DNA of 64,000 nucleotides. Origin: Thiocystis minor. Lineage in GTDB: Bacteria; Pseudomonadota; Gammaproteobacteria; Chromatiales; Chromatiaceae. The position numbers and the translations under genes were made by a program. Below are positions 28,001 through 36,464 of this stretch, piece by piece; within the stretch, counting starts at the first letter, position 1, and the number at the start of each line of letters is the position of its first letter. Below the pieces are notes generated by a model. The model was not told where the DNA came from. It made no database searches and saw nothing but the letters and a program-made list of their open reading frames with translations. The stretch covers positions 1 to 64,000 of the forward strand of contig NZ_NHSQ01000068.1 in NCBI RefSeq assembly GCF_016653465.1, written 5' to 3'.

Positions 28001-28057
28001 GTCGCGCTTGAGCACGCGGGTTGGCAGGGTCGGGAAATTCGTCTCGCTTCCCATCAT
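25046..28057 (-). CDS. nrdD: Anaerobic ribonucleoside-triphosphate reductase, large part, with intein
   Basis: 1003 residues. In order: an ATP-cone (about 10-100: RVLKRDGVEVRFDAAKIESA), the catalytic barrel start (DYHIHDLDMLAGYCAGWSL), an intein at 280-592, the rest of the barrel (NTPFTNLTFDW; NCARLGFTHRGDEP), and a zinc finger at the C-terminus (SICPIHGYIAGEHPFCPICD). Without the intein it is 690 residues, about the length of NrdD lacking its radical tail. It reduces NTPs to dNTPs without oxygen. The radical Gly is absent and is supplied by the ORF at 24824-25012. Two NrdR boxes lie upstream. The ATG at 28054 is an alternative start. Confidence 0.93.
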   Translation of the reverse strand: MMGSETNFPTLPTRVLKRDGVEVRFDAAKIESAILRAGQASGEFGPLEAGLLTAQVIKVLAHRFSDGRLPDIEGIQDVVEQTLISANHFGTARSYIVYREQHHKLRTDHRTLVDVGASIDEYLDRSDWRVAANANQGYSLGGLILNTSGKVIANYWLNHVYPPEIGEAHREGDYHIHDLDMLAGYCAGWSLRTLLNEGLNGVPGKVEAGPPKHMSSAIGQIVNFLGTLQNEWAGAQAFSSFDTYMAPFVRIDGLDYRHVKQAIQELIYNLNVPSRWGCQCVDDETECLTEHGWKRYDQIASGERIATFDWRNNRLEYLKPLALNAYDFDGDMYVLRNRTQEQWITPGHKVLRKVFNSEDRWVLEDIEQVAELKSPIIVPNAWETTSVTEIDDRIVMLLAWVVAEGNFDFHADRRRVSLFQSSGHAENAAEIEWVLHELGFSFHLREQTGTYANFPVYRYRLNKEGSEFVLSYTERKCVPDIIRTLSARQIRLFLDTYIKGDGSIEPSGRIRIYTNDRDNLDALQELCVLAGYGSSVYTRKDSGVHVLNLIRNRETYIQLIERRPYKGKVWCPTTRNGTFVARRHGKTFITGNTPFTNLTFDWVCPEDLREQVPVIAGVEQSFTYGELQAEMDLINRAYIEVMTEGDAKGRIFTFPIPTYNITHDFPWESENADHLFEMTAKYGLPYFQNFLNSELTPNMVRSMCCRLQLDLRELLKRGNGLFGSAEQTGSLGVVTINCARLGFTHRGDEPGLLARLDALLNLARNSLEIKRKVIQRHMDAGLFPYTKRYLGTLRNHFSTIGVNGINEMIRNFTNDAEDITTTRGHQMACRLLDHVRARMVEFQEATGSMYNLEATPAEGTTYRFAREDQKRFPGILQAGTAQTPYYTNSSQLPVGYTDDPFEALAMQEALQSKYTGGTVLHLYMSEQVSSTDACKRLVRRSLENFRLPYITVTPVFSICPIHGYIAGEHPFCPICDREVIARKQTEHDRAVAERKDSARTSAD
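26282..27220 (-). other. Intein inside NrdD
   Basis: 313 residues, from Cys280 after SRWGCQ to Asn592 before TPFTN. Block A is CVDDETECLTEHGWKRYDQI. Block B contains TPGHKV. A LAGLIDADG-type endonuclease pair is readable as LLAWVVAEGNF and LFLDTYIKGDGS. The C-terminal blocks read GKTFITGN with a +1 Thr, and His is replaced by Thr-Gly before the final Asn. Splicing would join GCQ to TPFTN, an active-site-proximal NrdD position. The penultimate residue is Gly rather than His, which may slow splicing. Confidence 0.9.
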
Positions 28058-28156
28058 GGGGCCTCTGGCGTTTTTGAAGAGTTCGATAGGTGGTTTTTTC
28101 GTCCAAATTCAGATCGTTTGGCGATCTGCGAGGAAAAAACCAATATTAGGCGGAAG

Positions 28157-28202
28157 CACTATATCTTGTGGTTTGTAAGTGTAGCCCTGACTATATGCTG
28201 TG
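28157..28202 (-). promoter_or_regulatory. Tandem NrdR boxes upstream of nrdD
   Basis: CACTATATCTTGTG at 28157-28170 and GACTATATGCTGTG at 28189-28202 both match the NrdR consensus (C-W-A-T-A-T-x-T-W-G core). They are 32 bp apart, three helical turns, as known for NrdR operators. They lie about 100-145 bp before the nrdD start. This implies ATP/dATP-dependent repression of the operon by NrdR. Confidence 0.85.
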
Positions 28203-28723
28203 ACCAGCGGCAAAATGAACTCGGCCAGATGACGGCGCACCGAGTCGTCGTGGCGTGCGGAGACGGAAGGATTTCAAAGGCTTGCCATGGAAAATGGCGG
28301 ATCGGCGGGGCGTTTTCAAGCCGTGGAAAAGCTGATTCTTATCGCTTTTTTGCTTCCGGCGCGGCGCGGCGGTTTCATCCGTCGAATCCAGGTTGATTGA
28401 TCTGGATCAATAGAATCGAGCGACTACGTTCTTGCTCTGAGCCGCTATCTTGACTTGCGAATTTTTGCCTTTTCGTGTTTTTTGCGTATCGCCTTCCGAC
28501 CGACAGGTCTCATCGAAACCGTCGAAATGGCGGCGCGGAGAGGATGGGCGCGCATCCATGCGGCGGTTGCAAAGTCCGAATTCGTTCGGTTACGCTGCAT
28601 CCATTGTCATGCAGCGGTATTCGCGACCTCCTCCCGACTCAGTGGGTTGTAGACCGCCTCCGCGCCCCCATCTTTCAGAGCGAGCAAGTCATCACGATCG
28701 TTCGCCCGTTCCAACATCCTCTC
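28203..28723. other. Intergenic region between nrdD and miaB
   Basis: About 520 bp with no supported gene. It follows the NrdR boxes and should contain promoters for both divergent transcription units. Short open frames here show no family resemblance. The miaB reading frame stays open upstream to 28475, but that part is unlike MiaB. Confidence 0.4.
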
Positions 28724-30088
28724 ATGCATCGCAAGCTCTATATCCAGACCTACGGTTGTCAGATGAACGAGTACGACTCCGCCCGGATCGCGGATGTCCT
28801 TCGCGTGTCAGCGGGCCTGGAATTGACCGATCGTCCGGAAGACGCAGACGTGCTGCTGCTCAATACCTGCTCCATCCGCGAGAAGGCGCAGGAAAAGGTC
28901 TTCTCCCAACTCGGGCGCTGGCGCCCCTGGAAGGTCGCCCGCCCGGATCTGGTGATCGGCGTCGGCGGTTGCGTGGCGAGTCAGGAAGGGGCGGCAATCC
29001 GCGAGCGGGCGCCCTATGTGGATCTGGTGTTCGGTCCGCAGACCCTGCACCGGCTGCCGCAAATGCTGAAGGATCTCCGGACCGATCGACTACCCCAGGT
29101 GGATGTGTCCTTTCCGGAAATCGAAAAGTTCGACTGTCTGCCGGCGCCGCGCGCCGAGGGACCGACCGCCTTCGTTTCGGTGATGGAGGGCTGCTCCAAA
29201 TACTGCACCTATTGCGTCGTGCCCTATACCCGCGGCGAGGAGATCAGCCGTCCCTTCGATGACGTGATCGCCGAGGTCGCGGGGTTAGCCGAGCAGGGCG
29301 TGCGCGAGGTCAATCTGCTAGGGCAGAACGTCAACGCCTATCGCGGATCCATGTTCAGTCCCGTGACTCCGCGGGTGGCAAACAGCGAATGCGAGACCGC
29401 CGATCTTGCGCTACTGATCCGCTATGTCGCCGCCATTGACGGGATTGACCGGATCCGCTTCACCACTAGCCATCCGCTCGAATTCTCGGACAGTCTGATC
29501 GAGGTCTTCGCGGAGGTGCCCGAACTGGTCAGCTTTCTGCATCTGCCGGTGCAGTCCGGCTCGGACCGCATCCTGGCCGCCATGAAACGCGGTCACACGG
29601 CAGCGGACTATCGCGCCAAAATCCAGCGGCTCCGGCAGGCGCGGCCCGGCATCCATCTTTCGTCCGATTTCATCGTCGGCTTTCCGGGTGAGACCGAGGA
29701 TGACTTCGCCGCGACCCTGGCGCTGGTGGACGATCTCGGCTTCGATCAGAGTTACAGTTTCATCTACAGCCGTCGCCCCGGCACTCCGGCGGCGGATTAC
29801 CCGGATGATGTCTCGCTAGACGCGAAAAAGGCGCGTCTGGAACGTCTGCAGCAGCGCATCAACAGCAACGCCCAGCGCATCAGCCGCCAGATGGTCGGGA
29901 CGGTCCAGCGGGTGCTGGTGGAAGGCCCGTCGCGCAAGGATCCGCACCAACTCGCCGGGCGGACCGAGAACAATCGCGTGGTCAATTTCGAGGGGCCGAC
30001 CGACTTGATCGGCGATTTCGTCGATCTGACCATCACCGAAGCCCTGCCCAATTCGCTCCGTGGCCGCCTGACGCCTCGCTCCGCTTGA
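28724..30088 (+). CDS. miaB: tRNA-2-methylthio-N6-dimethylallyladenosine synthase
   Basis: 454 residues from the ATG at 28724 ([20 protein letters not shown]), which begins right at the conserved N-terminal cluster domain. It has an N-terminal [4Fe-4S] site (YGCQMN, NTCSIR, GGCVA), a radical-SAM site [16 protein letters not shown], and a C-terminal TRAM domain. It adds the methylthio group to A37 of tRNAs. It overlaps the phoH start by 4 nt (TTGA), heading the miaB-phoH-ybeY-corC operon. Confidence 0.95.
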   Translation: MHRKLYIQTYGCQMNEYDSARIADVLRVSAGLELTDRPEDADVLLLNTCSIREKAQEKVFSQLGRWRPWKVARPDLVIGVGGCVASQEGAAIRERAPYVDLVFGPQTLHRLPQMLKDLRTDRLPQVDVSFPEIEKFDCLPAPRAEGPTAFVSVMEGCSKYCTYCVVPYTRGEEISRPFDDVIAEVAGLAEQGVREVNLLGQNVNAYRGSMFSPVTPRVANSECETADLALLIRYVAAIDGIDRIRFTTSHPLEFSDSLIEVFAEVPELVSFLHLPVQSGSDRILAAMKRGHTAADYRAKIQRLRQARPGIHLSSDFIVGFPGETEDDFAATLALVDDLGFDQSYSFIYSRRPGTPAADYPDDVSLDAKKARLERLQQRINSNAQRISRQMVGTVQRVLVEGPSRKDPHQLAGRTENNRVVNFEGPTDLIGDFVDLTITEALPNSLRGRLTPRSA

Positions 30089-31083
30089 CGACTCAACCGC
30101 ACACGCTGGATCTGGAACTGGAACCCGAGGACAACACGCGCCTCGCGAACCTCTGCGGCCAGTTCGATCAACATCTGCGCCAATTGGAGCGCCGTCTCGG
30201 CATCGAGATCAACAATCGCGGTTTCGCGTTCCGGCTGATCGGCGAGCGCGACTCGGCGCGACTTGGAGAACAACTCCTGCGCCATCTCTACGACGAGACC
30301 GAACGAGGTGTGCTGACGCCAGAAATCATCCACCTCGCGCTCCAGGAGTCCGGCGCGGACGCGCTGCTGGAACAGGTCGAGGACCGCCTGCCGGAGGTCG
30401 TCATCAAGACCAAGCGCGGTCTCATCCGGGCACGCGGCGCGAACCAGCAGGAATACCTGCACGCCATCCTCAAGCACGACATCAACTTCGGCGTCGGCCC
30501 CGCCGGCACCGGCAAGACCTACCTAGCCGTCGCCTGCGCGGTCGAGGCGCTGGAGTCCGATCGGGTGCGGCGTCTGCTGCTGGTGCGTCCGGCGGTGGAG
30601 GCGGGCGAGCGGCTCGGCTTCCTGCCCGGCGACCTGGCCCAGAAAATCGACCCCTATCTGCGCCCGCTCTATGACGCCCTGTTCGAGATGCTGGGATTCG
30701 AGAAAGTCACCAAGCTGCTCGAACGCAATGTCATCGAAGTCGCGCCCTTGGCCTTCATGCGCGGTCGCACCCTGAACGATTCGTTCATCATCCTCGACGA
30801 GGCCCAGAACACCACGCCCGAGCAGATGAAGATGTTCCTGACCCGTATCGGTTTCGGCTCGACCGCCGTGATCACCGGCGACGTGACGCAGGTGGATCTG
30901 CCGCGCGGCCAACCCTCCGGCCTGCGTCAGGCGGTCGAGATTCTCAAGGATGTCAACGGCATCAGCTTCACCTTCTTCAACGCCCGCGACGTGGTGCGGC
31001 ATACGCTGGTCCAGCGTATCGTCAGTGCCTACGAGACCTATGAAAACCTTTCCTCATCGCGGCCTCCCCGGCATCCTGACTGA
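30085..31083 (+). CDS. ybeZ: PhoH family ATPase (YbeZ)
   Basis: 332 residues from a TTG at 30085 that overlaps the miaB stop. Walker A is [19 protein letters not shown] and Walker B is [19 protein letters not shown], with a [16 protein letters not shown] sensor motif. An N-terminal KH-like region precedes the ATPase. YbeZ works with the RNase YbeY in 16S rRNA maturation and quality control. A heptamer repeat array separates it from ybeY. Confidence 0.93.
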   Translation: MTTQPHTLDLELEPEDNTRLANLCGQFDQHLRQLERRLGIEINNRGFAFRLIGERDSARLGEQLLRHLYDETERGVLTPEIIHLALQESGADALLEQVEDRLPEVVIKTKRGLIRARGANQQEYLHAILKHDINFGVGPAGTGKTYLAVACAVEALESDRVRRLLLVRPAVEAGERLGFLPGDLAQKIDPYLRPLYDALFEMLGFEKVTKLLERNVIEVAPLAFMRGRTLNDSFIILDEAQNTTPEQMKMFLTRIGFGSTAVITGDVTQVDLPRGQPSGLRQAVEILKDVNGISFTFFNARDVVRHTLVQRIVSAYETYENLSSSRPPRHPD

Positions 31084-31134
31084 CAACTGACAACTGACAA
31101 CTGACAACTGACAACTGACAACTGACAACTGACC
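31081..31134. repeat. Heptanucleotide array (CAACTGA)n inside the miaB operon
   Basis: About seven CTGACAA units run from the phoH stop codon to within 3 nt of the ybeY ATG. The array includes the phoH TGA and leaves no normal ribosome-binding site for ybeY. It is the sister of the CAACTGC array at 14073-14141. Confidence 0.85.
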
Positions 31135-31136
31135 AA

Positions 31137-31631
31137 ATGCCCGTACACCTGGAACTCGACCTGCAACTGGCGACGGATGCCCCCGAACTGCCTTCGCTGC
31201 CTCAGTTCGAACGCTGGACGAAAGCCGCGCTCGACGGCCATCGCGAGCGCGCGGAGTTGACGATTCGGATCGTGGACACGGACGAAGGCGCGGCGCTGAA
31301 TCGGCAGTATCGCGGTCTCGACCGACCGACCAATGTCCTCTCCTTCCCGTTCGAGCTTCCGCCGGGCCTGGATCCGGATGACGCCATCCGCGACCTGCTC
31401 GGGGATCTGGTGATCTGCGCCGAGGTGGTGCGCCGCGAGGCGCTGGAACAGGGTAAGGACGCGCCCGCGCATTGGGCGCACATGGTCGTCCATGGCGTGC
31501 TGCATCTGCTTGATTACGATCATCTTGACGAGACCGAGGCCGAGGCGATGGAAACTCTGGAAACGAACATCCTGGGCGGGTTAGGATTCCCGCCACCCTA
31601 TGAACATCAGCAAGACTTGGAGACTCGATGA
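31137..31631 (+). CDS. ybeY: Endoribonuclease YbeY
   Basis: 164 residues with the metal motif [11 protein letters not shown] (three His), [20 protein letters not shown] and NVLSFPFE. It is a zinc-dependent RNase that matures the 16S rRNA 3' end. The ATG at 31137 directly follows the heptamer array, so translation initiation probably depends on coupling to phoH or on the repeat itself. It overlaps corC by 4 nt (ATGA). Confidence 0.95.
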   Translation: MPVHLELDLQLATDAPELPSLPQFERWTKAALDGHRERAELTIRIVDTDEGAALNRQYRGLDRPTNVLSFPFELPPGLDPDDAIRDLLGDLVICAEVVRREALEQGKDAPAHWAHMVVHGVLHLLDYDHLDETEAEAMETLETNILGGLGFPPPYEHQQDLETR

Positions 31632-32515
31632 CGAGCGATCGATCTAGCGAGGGTTCGCGTTCACGCAACTGGATTGAACGAATTGGCCAGATGCTGGGGG
31701 GCGAACCACAGGACAAGGAGCAGCTCATCGAGTTGCTGAAGGACGCGCGACAACGGGATCTGTTGGACACGGACGCCCTGAGCATGATTGAGGGGGTATT
31801 GCAGGTCTCGGATCTGCGGGTGCGCGACATCATGATCCCGCGCGCAGAAATGGTTTCGCTCAGACGCGACGACCCATTGGAGAAAATCCTCCAGATCGCC
31901 GTCAAATCGGCCCACTCGCGCTTTCCGGTCACCGGCGACGACAAGGGCGAAGTGGTCGGCATCCTGCTGGCGAAGGATCTTCTGACCTTCTGCGTCGGGA
32001 ATGGACGACGCGCCTTCAACATCCGCGACCTTCTGCGCTCTGCCGTGTTCGTTCCCGATAGCAAGCGGCTCAACGTCCTGCTCAAGGAATTCCGGTCAAG
32101 CCGCAACCACATGGCGATCGTGGTCGACGAATACGGCAGCGCGGCGGGGCTGGTGACCATCGAGGACGTGTTGGAGCAGATCGTCGGCGAAATCGACGAC
32201 GAGCACGACTATGACGAGGGTTCCGGCATCTTCCGGCGCGACCGCAACGAATTCAGCGCCAAGGCCCGCACCACCATCGAGGATTTCAACGACTACTTCG
32301 GCAGCGACTTCCCGGACGAGGAGTTCGACACCATCGGCGGCCTGGTGGTGAATGCGCTCGGCCATCTGCCCAAGCGCGGCGAGTCGGTGGAACTCGGCCG
32401 CTTTCGCTTTACCGTGATGCGCGCGGACAGCCGCCGGGTGCATCTGCTGAATGTCGAATATCTGAATCCGGACGACGAGATTCCCGCTGTGTCCTCGGAT
32501 GCCGAGGAGTCCTGA
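31628..32515 (+). CDS. ybeX: CorC/YbeX CBS-domain protein
   Basis: 295 residues, soluble, without transmembrane helices. It has two CBS domains (about 70-190: [42 protein letters not shown]) and a C-terminal transporter-associated domain ([20 protein letters not shown]). It is proposed to support Mg2+/Co2+ efflux and ribosome maintenance. It is the last gene of the operon and is convergent with rlmJ. Confidence 0.92.
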   Translation: MTSDRSSEGSRSRNWIERIGQMLGGEPQDKEQLIELLKDARQRDLLDTDALSMIEGVLQVSDLRVRDIMIPRAEMVSLRRDDPLEKILQIAVKSAHSRFPVTGDDKGEVVGILLAKDLLTFCVGNGRRAFNIRDLLRSAVFVPDSKRLNVLLKEFRSSRNHMAIVVDEYGSAAGLVTIEDVLEQIVGEIDDEHDYDEGSGIFRRDRNEFSAKARTTIEDFNDYFGSDFPDEEFDTIGGLVVNALGHLPKRGESVELGRFRFTVMRADSRRVHLLNVEYLNPDDEIPAVSSDAEES

Positions 32516-32520
32516 GTCGA

Positions 32521-33384
32521 TTAGGCTGGTCGACGCCGCCATTCCAGCCGCCATCCTGTCGTGCTTCCTGACTGGATGGGCTCCAACGCAAGCACATCCG
32601 CGAGTCGGGGCAACAAGGTTCCAAGCCGTTCCTCGAAGCGCCAGGGCGGGTTCACGATGGCCATCCCCGAGCCGTGCATCCCGAAGTCGTCCGTTTGCGG
32701 ACGCACCGCCAACTCGGCGATCAGGAACTCCGGGATTTCGCGCGACAGCTTCCTCATTAAGCGAGCGGCCTGATCGCGCTGGACCCCAAGACGCGGATAC
32801 CAGATGGCATAACTCCCGGCTGGCCAGCGCGCGTGCGCGGCGGCGAGACAGTTCGCGACCCGATCGACGTCGGTCTTGACCTCATAGGGCGGGTCGATCA
32901 GCACTAGACCGCGCGGCGGCTTGGGCGGCAGCAGCGCGGTCAATCCCTCGAAACCGTCGCGATGATGGATATTGACCCGCGGATCGCCGCCCAGCGCATG
33001 GCGCAGCGTCTGGACCTCGGCCTTGTGCAACTCCATCAGGATCAGCCGGTCATCCGCGCGCAGACAGTGCCGCGCGAGCTGCGGCGATCCCGGATAGCGC
33101 GCGTAGCCACCGTCCGGATTGAGCGCCGCGATGGCGTCGAAATAGCGCGCCAGTTCGGGAAATGATTCTTGCCGCGCCCACAGTCGACCGATTCCATTCG
33201 CGCTCTCATTCGTCTTGCGGGCCTGCTTACTCGTCAGGTCATACACTCCGGAGCCGGCGTGCGAGTCCAGAAACACCAGCGATTTAGGCTTGACCAGCAG
33301 CGCATCCAACAGCAGCGCCAGCACCGCGTGCTTCAGGACGTCGGCATGATTTCCCGCATGAAAGCCATGAAGATAACTCAGCAT
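32521..33384 (-). CDS. rlmJ: 23S rRNA (adenine2030-N6)-methyltransferase
   Basis: 287 residues. MLSYLHGFHAGNHADVLKHA is the near-invariant RlmJ start. The SAM site includes FLDSHAGSGVYDL, and the catalytic DPPY motif appears as LVLIDPPYEVK. It methylates A2030 of 23S rRNA. Its stop is 6 nt from that of corC on the other strand. Confidence 0.95.
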   Translation of the reverse strand: MLSYLHGFHAGNHADVLKHAVLALLLDALLVKPKSLVFLDSHAGSGVYDLTSKQARKTNESANGIGRLWARQESFPELARYFDAIAALNPDGGYARYPGSPQLARHCLRADDRLILMELHKAEVQTLRHALGGDPRVNIHHRDGFEGLTALLPPKPPRGLVLIDPPYEVKTDVDRVANCLAAAHARWPAGSYAIWYPRLGVQRDQAARLMRKLSREIPEFLIAELAVRPQTDDFGMHGSGMAIVNPPWRFEERLGTLLPRLADVLALEPIQSGSTTGWRLEWRRRPA

Positions 33385-33393
33385 GACCCTGTC

Positions 33394-33518
33394 CCCCCTG
33401 GGGCCGCCGGCTTGTAGCCGGCGTCCGAGCCGACCGACAATCCAATCGCCATCATGCCCCTTCTGCCGACAACATGTCGGCGGCCCCAGGGTCGGCTACA
33501 AGCCGGCGTTCCCAGGGC
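33394..33518. repeat. REP-like inverted repeat
   Basis: GCCGGCTTGTAGCCGGCGT near 33405-33423 is mirrored by GGCTACAAGCCGGCGT near 33494-33509, with GGGGCCGCC/GGCGGCCCC outer parts. It belongs to the GCCGGCTTG repeat type that recurs at 48271-48312, 51683-51705 and 56835-56934. Confidence 0.65.
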
Positions 33519-33588
33519 AATCGGCGCTCCCGGGGCGGCGGCAACCGCCCTAGTGCTTCGCCGCTCAAGTTCCGAGACCGGGGCCTCC

Positions 33589-33660
33589 TCGTTGTCGTTG
33601 TCGCGGTCTCGACATGGCGAATATTCGATTACGACAACAACTAACGACAACGACAACGAC
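33589..33660. repeat. Hexanucleotide hairpin element C
   Basis: A left arm CGTTGTCGTTGTCG (about 33590-33603), a loop of about 26 bp, then TCGATTACGACAACAACTA and further CGACAA units to 33660. It lies between rlmJ and the end of bciB. It is a shorter, partly degenerate copy without the long core. Confidence 0.7.
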
Positions 33661-33693
33661 CTGAGACGGTCTTGGGACTTTCGCACAGTTGCA

Positions 33694-34959
33694 CTAGGAC
33701 TCATCCGCCAGCGCGCGCCCAAAGGTCTCGCGATAAGTTTCGGCATAGGGCTCAAGAGTCTGATACACATGATAAGGCACCACCCGCGGCTCCAACCGCG
33801 CGAACTTACCACGCACATAATTGAGGTTCCGCAACAGCTTCATCTCAATCACCGCGCGCGCGAACTCCAAACCGCCCGGACCTTTTTTGCGTTGCAGCAT
33901 CGCGACCAGTTTGCGGATCAGGAAAGGCGGCCGCTTGGCACCGGGCGGATGCGCGAGCCGCTCCATGAAACGCGGCATGCCGCGCCGACGGTCGCCCCGC
34001 TCGGTCAGCTCGCCGATCTCCAGATCGGGTCGCATCAGCTCGAAGAGTTCCTCACCGCGTTCGGTGCGCGCCAGCACCCACTGCCAGCCGAGTTCTGCGC
34101 CCATGTAGCCGACGGTCAGGTCGCTGAGCGCGTTGGGATAGTCGAAGCAGGAGAGACAGGCCGAGGGGAAGATCCCATGCAGCTTGTCCATCGGGAAGTC
34201 GACGAAGTTGAGACGCTCGACATGGCCGTCTTCATGGCGCATCCAGAGGCTGAAGTCCTGCATGAATTCGTGATGGACGACGGTTTCGGGCGAGCGCGAG
34301 ACCTGACTCAGAAAATAGGTCAGATCCTCGTAGGCGACATTGTCGCTGCACGGAATGCCGATCACATCGAGTCGTTCCAGCCCGAGTTCCGCCTCGACCG
34401 CCCGCAGCGCGTGAACCTGGCAACTCGTGCCGATAAAGGCGAGCCGCTTGATCCCCTGTTCGCGCACGCGGTCGAGCAGGCTCAGATTGGGCGAGAGACA
34501 GGGCTTGTTACCGGCCGTGGCCAAGACCTCCGCCAGGGTGCGTGCCAGAATCGGCTGGGCCTTGAAGCGGGTGCCGGGCGCGGCGCCGGTGGTGATGACC
34601 GCCTCGACCTTTCCCTGTTCGAGCAGGCGCGCGCCGAGCGCGGTGACCATGCCGCTCCATTGGGCCTGGGGGTTGGGTCGGCGCATCCGCGCGGCATACT
34701 GCGCGCGATAAATCCCGAAGCGCAGTTCGTCGTCAGGCTGGCGGTTCCGACCGTGGAGACGTTGCTCGATCGTCTGGGTCCGGTTGTCCACAAACATGCA
34801 GGCTTGCGGCATCGACGGTTTCAGCGCGCTGTCGCAGAGTCCGCAGTCGCTGCACAGACGCGGGCGGCCCTTGAGACGGTCGTCGTGACTGAGTAGCGTG
34901 ATCTGGCCGAGTCCCTTCGAGGGGCCTTCTTCCAGTGGAGCGGTGGCGGCGTTGGTCAT
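33694..34959 (-). CDS. bciB: BciB-type 8-vinyl reductase, F420 hydrogenase beta-subunit family
   Basis: 421 residues. The N-terminal region has LCSDCGLCDSALKPSMPQAC, a ferredoxin-like cysteine set. FIGTSCQVHALRAVEAELG, GIPCSDNVAYEDL and SACLSCFDYPNALSDLTVGY follow, all typical of the FrhB/FdhB family with Fe-S and flavin. BciB uses reduced ferredoxin to reduce the 8-vinyl group of divinyl (proto)chlorophyllide in bacteriochlorophyll synthesis. Divergent placement from bchID supports that role over other family members. Confidence 0.88.
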   Translation of the reverse strand: MTNAATAPLEEGPSKGLGQITLLSHDDRLKGRPRLCSDCGLCDSALKPSMPQACMFVDNRTQTIEQRLHGRNRQPDDELRFGIYRAQYAARMRRPNPQAQWSGMVTALGARLLEQGKVEAVITTGAAPGTRFKAQPILARTLAEVLATAGNKPCLSPNLSLLDRVREQGIKRLAFIGTSCQVHALRAVEAELGLERLDVIGIPCSDNVAYEDLTYFLSQVSRSPETVVHHEFMQDFSLWMRHEDGHVERLNFVDFPMDKLHGIFPSACLSCFDYPNALSDLTVGYMGAELGWQWVLARTERGEELFELMRPDLEIGELTERGDRRRGMPRFMERLAHPPGAKRPPFLIRKLVAMLQRKKGPGGLEFARAVIEMKLLRNLNYVRGKFARLEPRVVPYHVYQTLEPYAETYRETFGRALADES

Positions 34960-35435
34960 GCGTTTGCCCCGTCAAGGATGGGTCGGGCGTCGCCGGTGGC
35001 GGTTTCTGGCTGTACGGAAGGGGTCGGCATGATACGGAAAGTCTCCTCAACGGGGATCGGCGGTGTTCTTCTGGTGCTTGCGCGGATGCGGGTGCCGCGC
35101 GCGTCAGTCTGCCCGAAATGCGTCGGCGGCGTCCATCGATTGCGCGCGCGCCGGGTTGCAACCGCGTCCAGTCGACGTTGGACGCGAATCTTTGCCCCGG
35201 ACCATCCTTTCTGCCAAATTTACCGCCCGATTGACGCAACGCGCTTGACCGCGCTTAGGGATGGGCGCTAGGGTCGCGGGCTTGATGAATGAACGCCGGG
35301 CTCGTCGCGCGATTGACGGCTGAGTCCTTTTTACTGGGACGGTGCCCGCGCGCCTGTGTGCGCTTTGTGTCGGGCGCTTCCGATCAACCGGCCGTTTGTG
35401 CCATTTCAAGATCATAGCAACTAGGTTCGCCGCGT
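34960..35435. promoter_or_regulatory. Divergent control region between bciB and bchI
   Basis: About 475 bp without a supported gene. It must hold promoters for both bacteriochlorophyll transcription units. I looked for PpsR/CrtJ-type TGT-N12-ACA palindromes and saw none I trust. Open frames here have no recognisable content. Confidence 0.5.
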
Positions 35436-36464
35436 ATGTCCATCCCGTTTCCGTTTTCCGCCGTCGTCGCCCAGGAGGAGATGAAACGCTCCCTGTTGAT
35501 TGCGGCTATTGACCCGTCGATTGGCGGGGTTCTTGTGTTTGGCGACCGGGGCACCGGTAAGTCCACGGCAATTCGTGGACTCGCCGCGCTCCTGCCGAAG
35601 ATGCGCGCGGTCGATTGCACCTATAACTGCGACCCGGAAGCTGGTGACGATGCCTTGTGCGCTGACTGCCGCACCAATCGCGCCAAAAAAGGCCCGCTGA
35701 AAAGCCGTCAGGTGTCGGTGCCGGTGGTCGATCTTCCGCTCGGCGCCACCGAGGACCGGGTCATCGGCGCGCTGGATCTGGAGCGCGCATTGACCAAGGG
35801 CGAAAAGGCATTCGAGCCGGGCCTGCTGGCGCGCGCCCATCGTGGGTTCCTCTATATCGACGAGGTCAACCTGCTCGAAGACCATCTGGTCGACTCGCTG
35901 CTCGACGTCGCCGCCTCCGGCGAGAATCTGGTCGAGCGCGAGGGTCTGAGTATCCGTCATCCCGCGCGCTTCGTGCTGGTCGGCTCCGGCAATCCGGAGG
36001 AGGGTGAACTGCGGCCTCAGCTTCAGGATCGCTTCGGTCTCTCGGTCGAGGTCAAGACCCCGCAGGATCTGCCCACCCGCATCAAGGTGGTGCGTCTGCG
36101 CGACGAGTTCGAGCGCGATCCCACCGCCTTCGTGGTCAAGTGGAAAGGCAAGGACGGCAAGGTCCGCCGTCAAATCGAAAAAGCACGCGCGCTGCTGCCG
36201 ACCGTCACCGTCCCGGATGCAACCCTCGAAGACGCGGGCCGGCTTTGTATCAAGCTGGGCACTGACGGTCTGCGCGGCGAGCTGACCCTGATCCGCGCCG
36301 CGCGCGCGCTCGCGGCCCTGCTGGGCGACACCGAAGTGACGCAGTCGCATCTGAAGTCGATCGCCACCTCGGCCCTGCGGCATCGTCTGCGCCGCGATCC
36401 GCTCGACGAATCCGGTTCCACCAGTCGGGTCGAGCGCGCGGTCGCGGAGTTGTTTGGCGCATGA
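35436..36464 (+). CDS. bchI: Magnesium chelatase ATPase subunit I
   Basis: 342 residues. This AAA+ ATPase has Walker A FGDRGTGKSTAIRGLAALLP, the BchI insert with cysteines (CTYNCDPEAGDDALCADC) and Walker B GFLYIDEVNLLEDHLVDSLL. Sensor and arginine-finger segments follow (VLVGSGNPEEGELRPQLQDR). With BchD and BchH it inserts Mg2+ into protoporphyrin IX, the first committed step of bacteriochlorophyll synthesis. It overlaps bchD by 4 nt. Confidence 0.96.
   Translation: MSIPFPFSAVVAQEEMKRSLLIAAIDPSIGGVLVFGDRGTGKSTAIRGLAALLPKMRAVDCTYNCDPEAGDDALCADCRTNRAKKGPLKSRQVSVPVVDLPLGATEDRVIGALDLERALTKGEKAFEPGLLARAHRGFLYIDEVNLLEDHLVDSLLDVAASGENLVEREGLSIRHPARFVLVGSGNPEEGELRPQLQDRFGLSVEVKTPQDLPTRIKVVRLRDEFERDPTAFVVKWKGKDGKVRRQIEKARALLPTVTVPDATLEDAGRLCIKLGTDGLRGELTLIRAARALAALLGDTEVTQSHLKSIATSALRHRLRRDPLDESGSTSRVERAVAELFGA

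Noticed and set aside
34960-35435. PpsR/CrtJ binding sites upstream of bchI
   Set aside because: No TGT-N12-ACA palindrome pair at a sensible distance was convincing.
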